DNA from: CAVZQN01 sp963837395 | GTDB lineage: Bacteria; Acidobacteriota; HRBIN11; JAKEFK01 | Direction of reading: 5' to 3' | DNA: 64,000 bases | Assembly: GCA_963837395.1 (NCBI GenBank) | Contig: CAWINI010000003.1 | Location: 620,001 to 684,000, forward strand | Part shown: one piece after another, positions 7,990-15,743 of the stretch | Layout: every line of letters begins with the position of its first letter | How positions within the stretch are numbered: position 1 is the stretch's first letter | The notes under the pieces: model-generated | What the model was told of the DNA's origin: nothing | What the model saw: only the letters and a program-made list of their open reading frames with translations | Databases searched by the model: none | Program-made: the position numbers and the translations under genes

Positions 7990-9304
7990 ATCCCGCCTGT
8001 TCTAAATTAAACCGTATTGTATTCCAACGGCCGCATTCAGGGCAATAGCCCTGGTACTCGTAATACGTAATATTACAATTATAACACTGCCATGGTAGTA
8101 CTACCGGTTGGCCATCTACTATTTGGGCCAGCAATACAGTGGCTTTTTCATCGTGTCCTGATTTCCGGTATAAATCTGCTAATGCTTTTGCCGCAACCGA
8201 CCATCCAGGATTATTTTGCAATACATTTTCGAATAATTTTATCGCTTCCCTGTTCATTTCTAAGCGCGCATGCAATTCTGCCAGGCAATATTGAATTGCA
8301 GCATCTTCCGGTCTGAGTCGTGCAGCATCCTGGTAATATTCGATTGCCTTTTCTGGAAGTCCACTGCTTAAGAAAAATTCACCGATCCGCATCAAAAGCA
8401 CGGGGCTAAATGTTGCGCGAAATCCACGATCCCAAATTCGGAATCCTGCCGTTGGCCCGGATGCTTTTTGTTGGATTTCACCGGAAACTAAATACGCTTC
8501 AGGATAAGAATCAGTCATCCTGGAAACATGCTTCATTAATGCAGAGGCCGTTTTTATCGAACCCCGTTCCAACTCACTGCGGGCAAGTCCACAACGGATC
8601 CCCGCACCTTCCATTAACCTTTGTTCCGCATCATCAGAATTGGATTGAGCGTCGCGTTCAAGCGCTTCTTGCCATCCTAGTGCTTGACCCCAATGCTCAT
8701 TCCGGATCGCGATTGAACGAAGACGTAATATAGCTTCAATCGCTCTGGGCAGAATCCGCAAAATACGCCGATACAATTCTTCCGCTTCTTCTAACCGTCC
8801 TTCTTCTTCACACAAATCAGCTAATGCAAACAGAGCCGGAATCTGTTTTTCTCCGGATGCATCACGGATGCTTTGTTGATAAAGCTGCTCCGCTTTCAAA
8901 TTGGATCCTGAAAAAACTGCTATGTTACCTGCGATTTTTTTGGCAAGCCAATGATCAGGATGATCCGGTGTAACTTCTGCAATCAATGCTAAGGCTCTGA
9001 CGATATCTCCTGCTTCCCATGCGATCTGAGCGGAACGTGCCAGATCTGAAGTTTGAACTTTATCTGCGGGCAGCGGAACTTGAACCGCAGATTGACGCGA
9101 ACGGATGGGCGAAAGTCCTGCAAAAAACAAAAACATAAAAAACGCGCCTAATCCTAAAACAATGATTGAGACAAAATAAAAAGAAGTTTCGAACTTGAAA
9201 TACCGTAGATCAAAAAGGTGGGTGTTGGGATCAAGTCGGGCTAGAATCAGAAAAATAAAAAGGAGCAAGATTGACGTGGCCGCCAGCCCTAGTCTCCCTC
9301 TCAT
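7943..9304 (-). CDS. lapB: LapB (YciM)-like TPR protein with LapA-like N-terminal membrane domain
   Basis: From the ATG at 9304 (12 bases after the dksA-like stop) the protein has 453 residues. Two membrane helices frame a short loop in the pattern of the LapA domain: hydrophobic helix, RLDPNTHLFDLRYFKFETS, second helix, then a basic stretch. At least seven TPR units follow (about 90-410). The C-terminus holds a rubredoxin-like zinc knuckle, CYNCNITYYE...CPECGRW, which is diagnostic of LapB/YciM. In Proteobacteria LapB controls LPS synthesis by steering FtsH to LpxC, and LapA is a separate small neighbour; here both parts appear fused. A longer start at 9361 would overlap dksA and is less likely. 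Confidence 0.82.
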   Translation of the reverse strand: MRGRLGLAATSILLLFIFLILARLDPNTHLFDLRYFKFETSFYFVSIIVLGLGAFFMFLFFAGLSPIRSRQSAVQVPLPADKVQTSDLARSAQIAWEAGDIVRALALIAEVTPDHPDHWLAKKIAGNIAVFSGSNLKAEQLYQQSIRDASGEKQIPALFALADLCEEEGRLEEAEELYRRILRILPRAIEAILRLRSIAIRNEHWGQALGWQEALERDAQSNSDDAEQRLMEGAGIRCGLARSELERGSIKTASALMKHVSRMTDSYPEAYLVSGEIQQKASGPTAGFRIWDRGFRATFSPVLLMRIGEFFLSSGLPEKAIEYYQDAARLRPEDAAIQYCLAELHARLEMNREAIKLFENVLQNNPGWSVAAKALADLYRKSGHDEKATVLLAQIVDGQPVVLPWQCYNCNITYYEYQGYCPECGRWNTIRFNLEQAGFGVEDAKSPSAVIRY

Positions 9305-9315
9305 CCTTACATAAT

Positions 9316-9675
9316 TTATTCCAAAAGACCTTGTTCCTGCAACTCCTGACAATTTAGACAATACTTGGCCCAGGGTACAGCTTCGAGCCTGGTGGGTTTA
9401 ATATCATTACTACAGGAGGAGCAAACTCCAAATTCAGAATCCTCTATCCGTTTAATTGCGTCCTCAATAAGCTGTAATAAGTCCCGTTCTGCATCGGTCA
9501 GGCTAAATATAAATTCCTTGTTGTAGGCCATATTCGCCTTATCGGCGATGTCTTGAGTACCATCATCAGCAACAGACTCTTTGCGGTAATTCATATTTTT
9601 CTGGAAATCGCGAACAATTTCCGAGCGCTTTTCATCCAGCCTTTTGCGGTACTTTTCCAGGTTTCTTTTGTCCAT
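9316..9675 (-). CDS. dksA: DksA/TraR-type C4 zinc finger protein
   Basis: A 119-residue protein with an N-terminal coiled coil and a C-terminal four-cysteine zinc finger (CSSCSNDI ... CLNCQELQ, with GVCSSC preceded by EDSEFG). The DksA family binds the secondary channel of RNA polymerase and tunes promoters, often with ppGpp. The coiled-coil tip carries DDGTQDIADKANMAY, like the acidic tip of the family. The start at 9675 is fixed by a strong AGGGAG six bases before ATG; the longer frame lacks such a site. It could be a TraR/YbiI-type paralogue rather than true DksA. Confidence 0.88.
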   Translation of the reverse strand: MDKRNLEKYRKRLDEKRSEIVRDFQKNMNYRKESVADDGTQDIADKANMAYNKEFIFSLTDAERDLLQLIEDAIKRIEDSEFGVCSSCSNDIKPTRLEAVPWAKYCLNCQELQEQGLLE

Positions 9676-9770
9676 CAAAATCTCCCTAACTCCCAACACA
9701 AAAAAAATGAATGACAAATCATAGTCAAATGGCATTTAAAAAGCAAGGTTAAGAGGTGTCGTCGAAGAAA

Positions 9771-10214
9771 TTATTTGTGGTATGGAACTCGATTTAAGAT
9801 CGTAAAGGCTCGAAATAGTTGTTCTAGAAGCATGACCCGCACAAGTTCATGAGGAAAAGTACAGCGTCCGAAACTAAGCTTTAAATCCAGATCTTTAATT
9901 TCCATACCGGCGGGTTCACCGACAATGAATGCAATATCGCGGTTTTGCTTTTCAAGCCACGCCGCAAATTCTTCTGAAGTAAGCTGTTTTCCATCCGGAT
10001 CGAGAACTACACAAACAGAATCTTTCGACGCATTCGATAGATTTTTGCTTTCCTTTGAAATTCTTTGCTGCTTGTTGCGATCAACTGCTGAATATTCTTT
10101 CGTTTCTATGATCTCAAAAGGAACAAACCTTTTGATCCGCGATGAATAGTCTTCTATTGCGGCACGAAAATAGCTTTGCTTAGTTTTCCCCGGCCATAAT
10201 ACACGAAGCTTCAT
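9771..10214 (-). CDS. rlmH: 23S rRNA (pseudouridine1915-N3)-methyltransferase RlmH
   Basis: The 147-residue SPOUT methyltransferase is slightly shorter than the E. coli protein. The C-terminal knot motif is clear: FPHELVRVMLLEQLFRAF ending in RVPYHK, preceded by the SAM-binding loop FIVGEPAGME. It methylates pseudouridine 1915 in helix 69 of 23S rRNA. The N-terminus (MKLRVLWPGKTKQSYF) is typical. A family A half palindrome with GGAGGGG lies about 14 bases before the ATG. It sits downstream of rsfS and nadD, a common grouping. Confidence 0.93.
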   Translation of the reverse strand: MKLRVLWPGKTKQSYFRAAIEDYSSRIKRFVPFEIIETKEYSAVDRNKQQRISKESKNLSNASKDSVCVVLDPDGKQLTSEEFAAWLEKQNRDIAFIVGEPAGMEIKDLDLKLSFGRCTFPHELVRVMLLEQLFRAFTILNRVPYHK

Positions 10215-10227
10215 TTTTTGATTTGTT

Positions 10228-10250
10228 TCCCCTCCTTATGAAGGGGGGAG
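10228..10250. repeat. Family A palindrome, half copy
   Basis: CCCCTCCTTATGAAGGGGGG forms a simple stem between the AAA+ regulator gene and rlmH. Read on the minus strand it places GGAGGGG upstream of the rlmH start. Confidence 0.7.
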
Positions 10251-10253
10251 AAG

Positions 10254-11210
10254 TCATTTCTTTTTGGATGATTTTCCTGATTCAATTCCATACTTCTTTC
10301 GCTTCTCCAACAGTGTCTTACGATTGATCTTTAGAATTTCAGCAGCTTTTCCTAAATGCCCCCTCACGTAACGCAATACTTCCGCAATGTAACGTTTCTC
10401 CAGATCTTCCAAACTGATCATTTTGTCAGCGGCATGCGCAAGATAAGAATGATCAGCGCTTGATTTGCTGAACACTAAATCATTCGGTTGGATCGGATGA
10501 TTTCCGTGAATTAGCGCATGTTCTAAAACATTTCGTAATTCTCGGACATTACCTGGCCAATCGTAATCTTCAAGAGTCTGCATAGCGAAATCAGAAATTG
10601 AAGGACGTTTCTTATATTTCTTTCCAAGTTCACTCAAAATTTCAGCTGTCAAAATTTCAAGGTCTTCTAACCGGCTGCGCAACGGTGGAAGCTCAATCAA
10701 CACACCTGCAAGACGAAAATATAGATCTTCGCGAAGCTGCTTTTCCTTCAAGCAGATCTTTACAGATCCGGTACAGGAAGAAATGATCCGGCAATCTACG
10801 TTGTAGCTGCGATTGCTTCCAAGCGGCTCCACATTTCGATCTTGAACAAAGCGAAGCAGCTTTGATTGCACTTCAGCAGGCAGATGATTGATTCCATCCA
10901 GATACAATGTCCCGGCAGCTGCAAGCTTTAATTTTCCGGCCTTTGCTTGAAAGGCATCACTGAACGCGCCTTTTTCGTAGCCAAAAAATTCGCTTTCAGC
11001 AAGTGAGGATGGAATGGAAGCACAATCTATTTTTAGAAAAGCACCGGCACGACGCGGACTTGCATCGTGTATTAGCTCAGCGACAAAATCTTTTCCGGTT
11101 CCAGTTTCGCCGGCTAATAAGACGTTTGCATCAGTCGCAGAAACTCGCCGGATTAAAGTCAGTATGTCCGAAAATACAGGACTCCTGGTCTGTATCTCAT
11201 CCAGCAGCAT
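10254..11210 (-). CDS. Sigma-54-type AAA+ regulator lacking receiver domain, with degenerate catalytic motifs
   Basis: The 318-residue protein is an AAA+ domain directly followed by a Fis-type helix-turn-helix (about 270-310, GHLGKAAEILKINRKTLLEK); there is no N-terminal sensor. Walker A is intact (GETGTGKD, 34-41) and the Arg finger region is present (REDLYFRL). Walker B reads TLYLDGINHL, so the catalytic Glu after the Asp is Gly106. The sigma-54 contact loop reads GAFSDA (81-86) instead of GAFTGA. Both changes are at positions needed for ATP hydrolysis and sigma-54 remodelling in known family members, so it may act as a simple DNA-binding regulator. It starts 15 bases after rsfS, with GGAG just upstream. 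Confidence 0.85.
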   Translation of the reverse strand: MLLDEIQTRSPVFSDILTLIRRVSATDANVLLAGETGTGKDFVAELIHDASPRRAGAFLKIDCASIPSSLAESEFFGYEKGAFSDAFQAKAGKLKLAAAGTLYLDGINHLPAEVQSKLLRFVQDRNVEPLGSNRSYNVDCRIISSCTGSVKICLKEKQLREDLYFRLAGVLIELPPLRSRLEDLEILTAEILSELGKKYKKRPSISDFAMQTLEDYDWPGNVRELRNVLEHALIHGNHPIQPNDLVFSKSSADHSYLAHAADKMISLEDLEKRYIAEVLRYVRGHLGKAAEILKINRKTLLEKRKKYGIESGKSSKKK

Positions 11211-11224
11211 CTTCTCCGGCCGTA

Positions 11225-11590
11225 TTACCTCAGAGCACCAGCTTTCAAAGGTTCCTCTTCCACTTTCACGCGAGGAACATCAGCCCAAAGCCGCTCTAAA
11301 TCATAGTAAGTACGTTTGTCCGGTGAAAAAATGTGAACCACAAAATCGTCATAATCCATCAACACCCATCCATTTTCGGCACGACCTTCAACATGATCAG
11401 GACGTATTCCAAGTGCCGACATTTTTTCATCAATGTTTTTAAAGATGGATTTGATCTGAGGCTCCGATTCTCCGTTGCAGAGAACAAAATAGTCAGTAAA
11501 TGAAGCAATTTCTTTTAAATCAAGAACTGTAATTTCCAGTCCTTTTTTTTCTTGTACCGATTCGATTACAGTTTGCAGTTCTTTATTCAA
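11225..11590 (-). CDS. rsfS: Ribosomal silencing factor RsfS
   Basis: A 121-residue protein matching the RsfS/Iojap family: LDLKEIASFTDYFVLCNG near the N-terminus, then HVEGRAENGWVLMDYDDF and VVHIFSPDKRTYYDLERLW. It binds ribosomal protein L14 and blocks subunit joining when nutrients are short. The start is TTG, supported by GGAGGTGA nine bases upstream, which lies inside the end of nadD. The order nadD-rsfS-rlmH is conserved in many bacteria; here the AAA+ regulator is inserted between rsfS and rlmH. Confidence 0.93.
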   Translation of the reverse strand: MNKELQTVIESVQEKKGLEITVLDLKEIASFTDYFVLCNGESEPQIKSIFKNIDEKMSALGIRPDHVEGRAENGWVLMDYDDFVVHIFSPDKRTYYDLERLWADVPRVKVEEEPLKAGALR

Positions 11591-11599
11591 CCTGAGCGT

Positions 11600-12217
11600 T
11601 CACCTCCGTAGATAGAGCGCATGCCGTTCAATGTAAAGAGCCACTTCAGGCGTAACAAATCCTGCTAATGATTCTTTTCGTGATGCGGCAGCGCGGATTT
11701 CTGTGGAAGAAATTGGAAGATAAGGTGTTTTCGCAAACAAGAATTTGTTTCTTAATTGAGTCTGCAGTGCGTTCTCCAGATACTCCAACTTCTCGTTTAG
11801 TTCCTTTTCCCCGGTTCCACGATTAATAATAATGAAATCGCATAACTGAATCAAATTTTGCCATTGATACCATGTGTCAATTTCCAGGAATGAATCAGCA
11901 CCGATAATGAAATGGATGGTATCTTCCTCAAGTAAACTTTTCTTCAGCTCCTGAATGGTATCAACCGTAAACGACATCCTGCCTAAAGTTAGTTCGTAAG
12001 TTGAAAGTCTGAAATTCGGATAATTCTGTATTGCCAGTCCAACCATCGCTGCACGATGATATGGATCTGTAATATCGATTCTGGATTTGTGCGGCGGAAT
12101 GAATGCAGGCATCAGCCAAACTTGATCTAACCGCGCTTGCTCAGCAGCAGCAGTCACCGGGATTAAGTGTCCAAGATGTGGAGGATCAAATGTTCCGCCG
12201 AAAATTCCAACCCGCAT
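11600..12217 (-). CDS. nadD: Nicotinate-nucleotide adenylyltransferase NadD
   Basis: The 205-residue enzyme transfers AMP from ATP to nicotinate mononucleotide, making deamido-NAD in NAD synthesis. The nucleotidyltransferase HxGH region is GGTFDPPHLGHL at the N-terminus, and the C-terminal ISSTEIR motif is present (PISSTEIRAAA). Length is standard. The gene ends nine bases before rsfS and follows obg on the same strand, separated by a family E repeat. Confidence 0.95.
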   Translation of the reverse strand: MRVGIFGGTFDPPHLGHLIPVTAAAEQARLDQVWLMPAFIPPHKSRIDITDPYHRAAMVGLAIQNYPNFRLSTYELTLGRMSFTVDTIQELKKSLLEEDTIHFIIGADSFLEIDTWYQWQNLIQLCDFIIINRGTGEKELNEKLEYLENALQTQLRNKFLFAKTPYLPISSTEIRAAASRKESLAGFVTPEVALYIERHALYLRR

Positions 12218-12254
12218 GAGTCTAATAATACTATGTCGTCAGGCTGCACCCATA

Positions 12255-12332
12255 TTAATCACGGAAAAACTTATTTCTTTTTTTGAATAATTGTTTCGTG
12301 ATTTCGGTGAATTCCGCGTTTTCCGTGATTAA
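12255..12332. repeat. Inverted repeat, family E (AATCACGGAAA type)
   Basis: TTAATCACGGAAAA (12255-12268) and TTTTCCGTGATTAA (12319-12332) are perfect 14-base inverted arms around an AT-rich centre, between obg and nadD. Related words occur at 58315-58385 and 61668-61742. Confidence 0.75.
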
Positions 12333-12335
12333 AAC

Positions 12336-13331
12336 TCAAATCTTCTTTGTCTCCCGCATCATCAAACGAAGAAGATCATCGATACCCTCACCGGTAACAG
12401 CTGAAATTGCAGCAAAAGGGTAATGCTGTTTTGTGGCAAATTCCTTGAGTTTCTTCAGATATTTTTCATTAGCAACATCTAATTTAGTTGCAACAATGAT
12501 TTGTCTTTTCGCATTGATATCGTGACTGTATTGAGCAAGTTCCTTTTGAATCATCCGAAATCTTTTTACCGGATCTTCCAATTGCTCATCTGAAACATCA
12601 ATCAGATGAAGCAGAATTCGCGTTCTTTCAATATGCCGCAGAAATTGCAAACCGAGTCCGTGACCTTGAGAGGCTCCTTCGATCAATCCTGGAATATCCG
12701 CAACAACCATCGATGAATGCTCATCGAGCTGAACGACACCAAGTAACGGCGTAAGAGTTGTGAACGGATAGGATGCTATCTTAGGTTTTGCTGCCGAGAT
12801 TCTTGAAAGCAGAGTTGACTTACCTGCGTTTGGAAGACCGATCAATCCCCCATCCGCCAAAAGTTTGAGCTCAAGATCTAATCTTTTTTCTTGACCCGGC
12901 TCACCTTCCTGGGCGTATTCCGGAGCTTGAGCTGATGAAGTTACAAATTTTGAATTACCGCGGCCGCCTCTTCCACCACGTGCAATAAGAATTGTCGCGC
13001 CTTCTTGATCCAGATCTGCTAGCACTTCATCAGTGTCTGCATCTTTGACTACCGTCCCCAGCGGAATTTCAATCCACAAATCTTCCGCTGAACGTCCGGT
13101 CTGATTGCTTCCTTTTCCATGTTGGCCATGTCCGGATTTGAAATGTCTGCGATGACGAAATTCCTGAAGTGTATTCAAACGGCCGGTTGCTTTGAGATAA
13201 ATATCGCCACCTTTGCCGCCATCGCCGCCATCGGGACCTCCACGCGGTACAAATTTTTCGCGGCGAAAGCTGACACAACCTTTACCGCCGCGTCCGGATT
13301 GGACATGGATTTTCGCTTCATCAACAAACAT
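12336..13331 (-). CDS. obg: GTPase Obg/CgtA
   Basis: A 331-residue essential ribosome-assembly GTPase. The N-terminal glycine-rich Obg fold is clear (VQSGRGGKGCVSFRREKFVP, GGRGGRGNSKF), followed by the G domain with G1 GLPNAGKST, G3 DIPG and G4 near ATKLD. There is no C-terminal OCT extension. It acts in 50S maturation and in the stringent response. It lies directly downstream of rplU-rpmA, the conserved order, separated from rpmA by a family D repeat. Confidence 0.95.
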   Translation of the reverse strand: MFVDEAKIHVQSGRGGKGCVSFRREKFVPRGGPDGGDGGKGGDIYLKATGRLNTLQEFRHRRHFKSGHGQHGKGSNQTGRSAEDLWIEIPLGTVVKDADTDEVLADLDQEGATILIARGGRGGRGNSKFVTSSAQAPEYAQEGEPGQEKRLDLELKLLADGGLIGLPNAGKSTLLSRISAAKPKIASYPFTTLTPLLGVVQLDEHSSMVVADIPGLIEGASQGHGLGLQFLRHIERTRILLHLIDVSDEQLEDPVKRFRMIQKELAQYSHDINAKRQIIVATKLDVANEKYLKKLKEFATKQHYPFAAISAVTGEGIDDLLRLMMRETKKI

Positions 13332-13351
13332 GGAAGGAAATTAACGTGTGT

Positions 13352-13406
13352 TGAGTACTGAGCAATGAGTTCACTCGGAACTCGGTACTCAGCACTCAGT
13401 ACTGAG
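13352..13406. repeat. Imperfect inverted repeat, family D (TGAGTACTGAG type)
   Basis: TGAGTACTGAGCAATGAGTT is mirrored by GAACTCGGTACTCAGCACTC and then repeated as CAGTACTGAG. The element fills the gap between rpmA and obg and could fold in the transcript. It is the only copy of this family in the window. Confidence 0.65.
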
Positions 13407-13408
13407 GT

Positions 13409-13669
13409 TTAATTCTGTGAAGGACGGATGCTAATGTATCGACCTAAACCGCCTTTGTCTTCGAATTGCACGATGCCATCAGTAAGTGCAAACAAAGTAT
13501 GATCACGACCCACTCCAACAAATTGGCCGGCCTTGAATCTGGTGCCACGTTGACGAACTAAAATGCAGCCACCCTGTACGTATTGGCCAGCAAAACGCTT
13601 AACGCTCAAAAATTTTGGCTGGCTGTCTCGCCCGTTTCTTGAACTACCTTGTCCTTTTTTATGAGCCAT
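13409..13669 (-). CDS. rpmA: 50S ribosomal protein L27
   Basis: 86 residues with the standard N-terminus MAHKKGQGSSRNGRDS, which reaches the peptidyl-transferase centre, and the body QPKFLSVKRFAGQYVQGG and IVRQRGT-like region (ILVRQRGTRFKAG). There is no Firmicutes-type cleavable extension. It lies nine bases after rplU and before obg. Confidence 0.97.
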   Translation of the reverse strand: MAHKKGQGSSRNGRDSQPKFLSVKRFAGQYVQGGCILVRQRGTRFKAGQFVGVGRDHTLFALTDGIVQFEDKGGLGRYISIRPSQN

Positions 13670-13677
13670 AATTTACC

Positions 13678-13992
13678 TCATTCCCAGCTAATTGATTCAA
13701 TGCGCACACGCATGAATTGCTGACGATGTCCACGCGTACGCTGATACTGTTTGCGACGCTTCTTTTTGAATATCAGGACTTTTTTGTCCTTACCCGTTTC
13801 AATTACTGAAGCTTCTACTTTTGCCTTTGCTGGAATCTTTTCGCCTGCAAAATAATCCTGATCGTTAAAAAGAAATAATAGAGTGCCAGGTTCAATGCGG
13901 GAGCCTTGCTTGGCGTCTCCAATTTCAAGCTTTACTACATCGCCGGGCGCCACTTTATATTGCTTCCCGCCATTCTCAATAATCGCGTACAC
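13678..13992 (-). CDS. rplU: 50S ribosomal protein L21
   Basis: With a GTG start at 13992 the protein is 104 residues and begins MYAIIENGGKQYKVAPGD, exactly as family members do. GGAGGT lies seven bases upstream of this GTG, which decides the start over two upstream ATGs. The C-terminus KKRRKQYQRTRGHRQQF is the rRNA-binding L21 signature. It is the first gene of the rplU-rpmA-obg run. Confidence 0.95.
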   Translation of the reverse strand: MYAIIENGGKQYKVAPGDVVKLEIGDAKQGSRIEPGTLLFLFNDQDYFAGEKIPAKAKVEASVIETGKDKKVLIFKKKRRKQYQRTRGHRQQFMRVRIESISWE

Positions 13993-14023
13993 TTCTCCTA
14001 CCTCCATCAAGTATGAACGGTGA

Positions 14024-14052
14024 AGTTTATACAAGTAGCCTCATAAAGTCAA
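14024..14052 (-). promoter_or_regulatory. Predicted sigma-70 promoter of the rplU-rpmA-obg operon
   Basis: On the minus strand TTGACT (14047-14052) and TAAACT (14024-14029) are separated by 17 bases; an overlapping TATAAA with 15-base spacing is also possible. Transcription would begin about 25 bases before the rplU GTG. Confidence 0.55.
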
Positions 14053-14087
14053 ACATTTACAGCAATATAGCGGAGTGAAGATTAAGT

Positions 14088-14144
14088 ATTGAGAATAGAG
14101 AATCGAAGCTGCTCTATCATCAATTTTCTATACTCAATTCTCAG
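14088..14144. repeat. Intergenic inverted repeat, family B
   Basis: TATTGAGAATAGAGAATCG is mirrored by CAATTTTCTATACTCAATTC. It lies just downstream of the stop codon of the 450-residue unknown gene and upstream of the rplU promoter, so it could end that transcript. Confidence 0.7.
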
Positions 14145-14147
14145 AAC

Positions 14148-15500
14148 CTATAGCGGTTTTTCGAAGGGATGATTGTAAAGAATGGAGCGTTTATTCACTT
14201 CCTTAATCAGCGTAGTCAAAAACATGTAGAAGCGATGGAGTGAGAAATTCAGGTTACCACTGGTTCGGCAAGCCTGAACCTCATGATAAAAATTGTCGAA
14301 GTCAAACCAATCTTTATACATCAGGTACTTCATGCTTCCCGATCGAAACCACTCAATCTTTTTAATGATGGCGCTTAATTCCATGAGATCGCCTTCTTTC
14401 AAAATCTTTCCAATAAACATACGAAGCTCATAAATGTCTGATCTGAGTTTCACCGATTGCTCCAGCCGGGTAACGTAATCAGGGAAAATTTCATGTCCTT
14501 CAAGCCGCGGATCAAAATAATGGGCAATTGAATAAACAATTTGTTGAACCGAGTTCAACAAAATTCCCTGGCTGTTTTGAATTTTGGCAAAAATCAAATC
14601 ATATTGTTGGAGTGCAGCAGTGCCTAACAATTCGCGCTGCATCACTTTTTTCAATTCCATTGAAAGAGAATATTTGATGCCTTCAATAAGATCTGCGAAG
14701 TTGTTATCCGGATGTTCCTGCCGCAAATATTGTTCTTCCAAATAAATCACAATCCACTTGAGCTCAGCATGGATCAGCGAAAAGATCAGCAATGATCTCT
14801 TCAATGCGTGAGCATCTTGCATCTGCAAACCGATCGCGTGCAGATACCGTAAAACCCTGAAAAACTCCAGGAATATTGAGGCTATAGACCGTTTGTATTG
14901 CGGAATCTGAATGGATTTCACAATTCGGATGATATGTGGATTGTTTACTTTATCGAAAAATGTTTCAAATTTTCGTTCAAGGAAAAAGTCAAAATAAATG
15001 CCCTTTCGGATCTCACGGTTGATGATGCGGCCCACACTGGCGAACGTTAAGTATGAAATTTTGCTGAGTCGCGATAATTCCTGAATTAAAGTCCTTACAT
15101 CCAGCAAAGATTCCATCAACAAACTCATGTTTCGAGTTGGACGCTGATCGCGCATTAATTTACGGATGTAGCTGTCTGTGAAGTAATCTTGTCGGAGGGA
15201 ATTTTCGATATATTTTGCGAAGCTGGAATAACTTACCTGCTCTTCAGAAAGCAGTGTTGTGCAAAGTTGTGAAACTCGAAAGATTACATCGCTGACGATT
15301 TTGACTTCTTCGGAATAATCACGAAGTGTAGTCTGACGCAGTTCATCATCTGTTAGTGGAAGGTTTACTACACTGAAATAGCGCTCAAAGCTCTTCAGCC
15401 ACATTTCCAATTCGCGAAGGTATTGCGATTTCCCTTCAATCTCTAACAGGCTGATCCAACGTCGGAATATCCGAACCTTGCTGACCGGAAATGCCTTCAT
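14148..15500 (-). CDS. Large helical cytoplasmic protein of unknown function
   Basis: I do not recognise this 450-residue protein. It has no signal peptide and no membrane helix. The sequence is almost entirely predicted alpha-helical, with many Leu/Ile heptads and paired charges, and few Gly/Pro outside the N-terminal third. Features that could be used for searching are the N-terminal KVRIFRRWISLLEIEGKSQY and the central FLERKFETFFDKVNNPHIIR. It stands alone between the rplU operon and the divergent tamB operon. An HEAT- or TPR-like scaffold would fit its composition, but no repeat unit is evident. Confidence 0.6.
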   Translation of the reverse strand: MKAFPVSKVRIFRRWISLLEIEGKSQYLRELEMWLKSFERYFSVVNLPLTDDELRQTTLRDYSEEVKIVSDVIFRVSQLCTTLLSEEQVSYSSFAKYIENSLRQDYFTDSYIRKLMRDQRPTRNMSLLMESLLDVRTLIQELSRLSKISYLTFASVGRIINREIRKGIYFDFFLERKFETFFDKVNNPHIIRIVKSIQIPQYKRSIASIFLEFFRVLRYLHAIGLQMQDAHALKRSLLIFSLIHAELKWIVIYLEEQYLRQEHPDNNFADLIEGIKYSLSMELKKVMQRELLGTAALQQYDLIFAKIQNSQGILLNSVQQIVYSIAHYFDPRLEGHEIFPDYVTRLEQSVKLRSDIYELRMFIGKILKEGDLMELSAIIKKIEWFRSGSMKYLMYKDWFDFDNFYHEVQACRTSGNLNFSLHRFYMFLTTLIKEVNKRSILYNHPFEKPL

Positions 15501-15527
15501 TAAGGTTCAATTATAGCGCAGTCGTGA

Positions 15528-15612
15528 GATGCAGGATGCAAAATTCATGATGTAAGGTGATAAACATGGTCTGATAATAGCCCTGGATTTTGTATCCTGC
15601 ATCTTGCATCTT
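15528..15612. repeat. Inverted repeat, family H (GATGCAGGATGCAAAAT type)
   Basis: GAGATGCAGGATGCAAAATT is mirrored about 50 bases later by ATTTTGTATCCTGCATCTTG with a further CATC tail. It lies between the divergent unknown gene and tamB, upstream of the predicted tamB promoter. Confidence 0.65.
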
Positions 15613-15651
15613 TAGGAATACACTGGATTAAAGTTTGAACAGACAATAACT

Positions 15652-15679
15652 TTGTATTTTCAGCAAAAGAGGATATAAG
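15652..15679 (+). promoter_or_regulatory. Possible promoter of the tamB operon
   Basis: TTGTAT (15652-15657) and TATAAG (15674-15679) are separated by 16 bases. The -35 match is weak. Confidence 0.4.
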
Positions 15680-15685
15680 TACCAT

Positions 15686-15703
15686 TGTTCGCCGAGGCGA
15701 ACA
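15686..15703 (+). other. Short perfect hairpin in the tamB leader
   Basis: TGTTCGCC-GA-GGCGAACA is a perfect palindrome just after the predicted promoter and about 40 bases before the tamB ATG. It could be an operator or an mRNA stem; nothing decides between them. Confidence 0.4.
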
Positions 15704-15743
15704 CCTAACCATTCGTCATATTTACCAGAGACCGTCGATCTGA

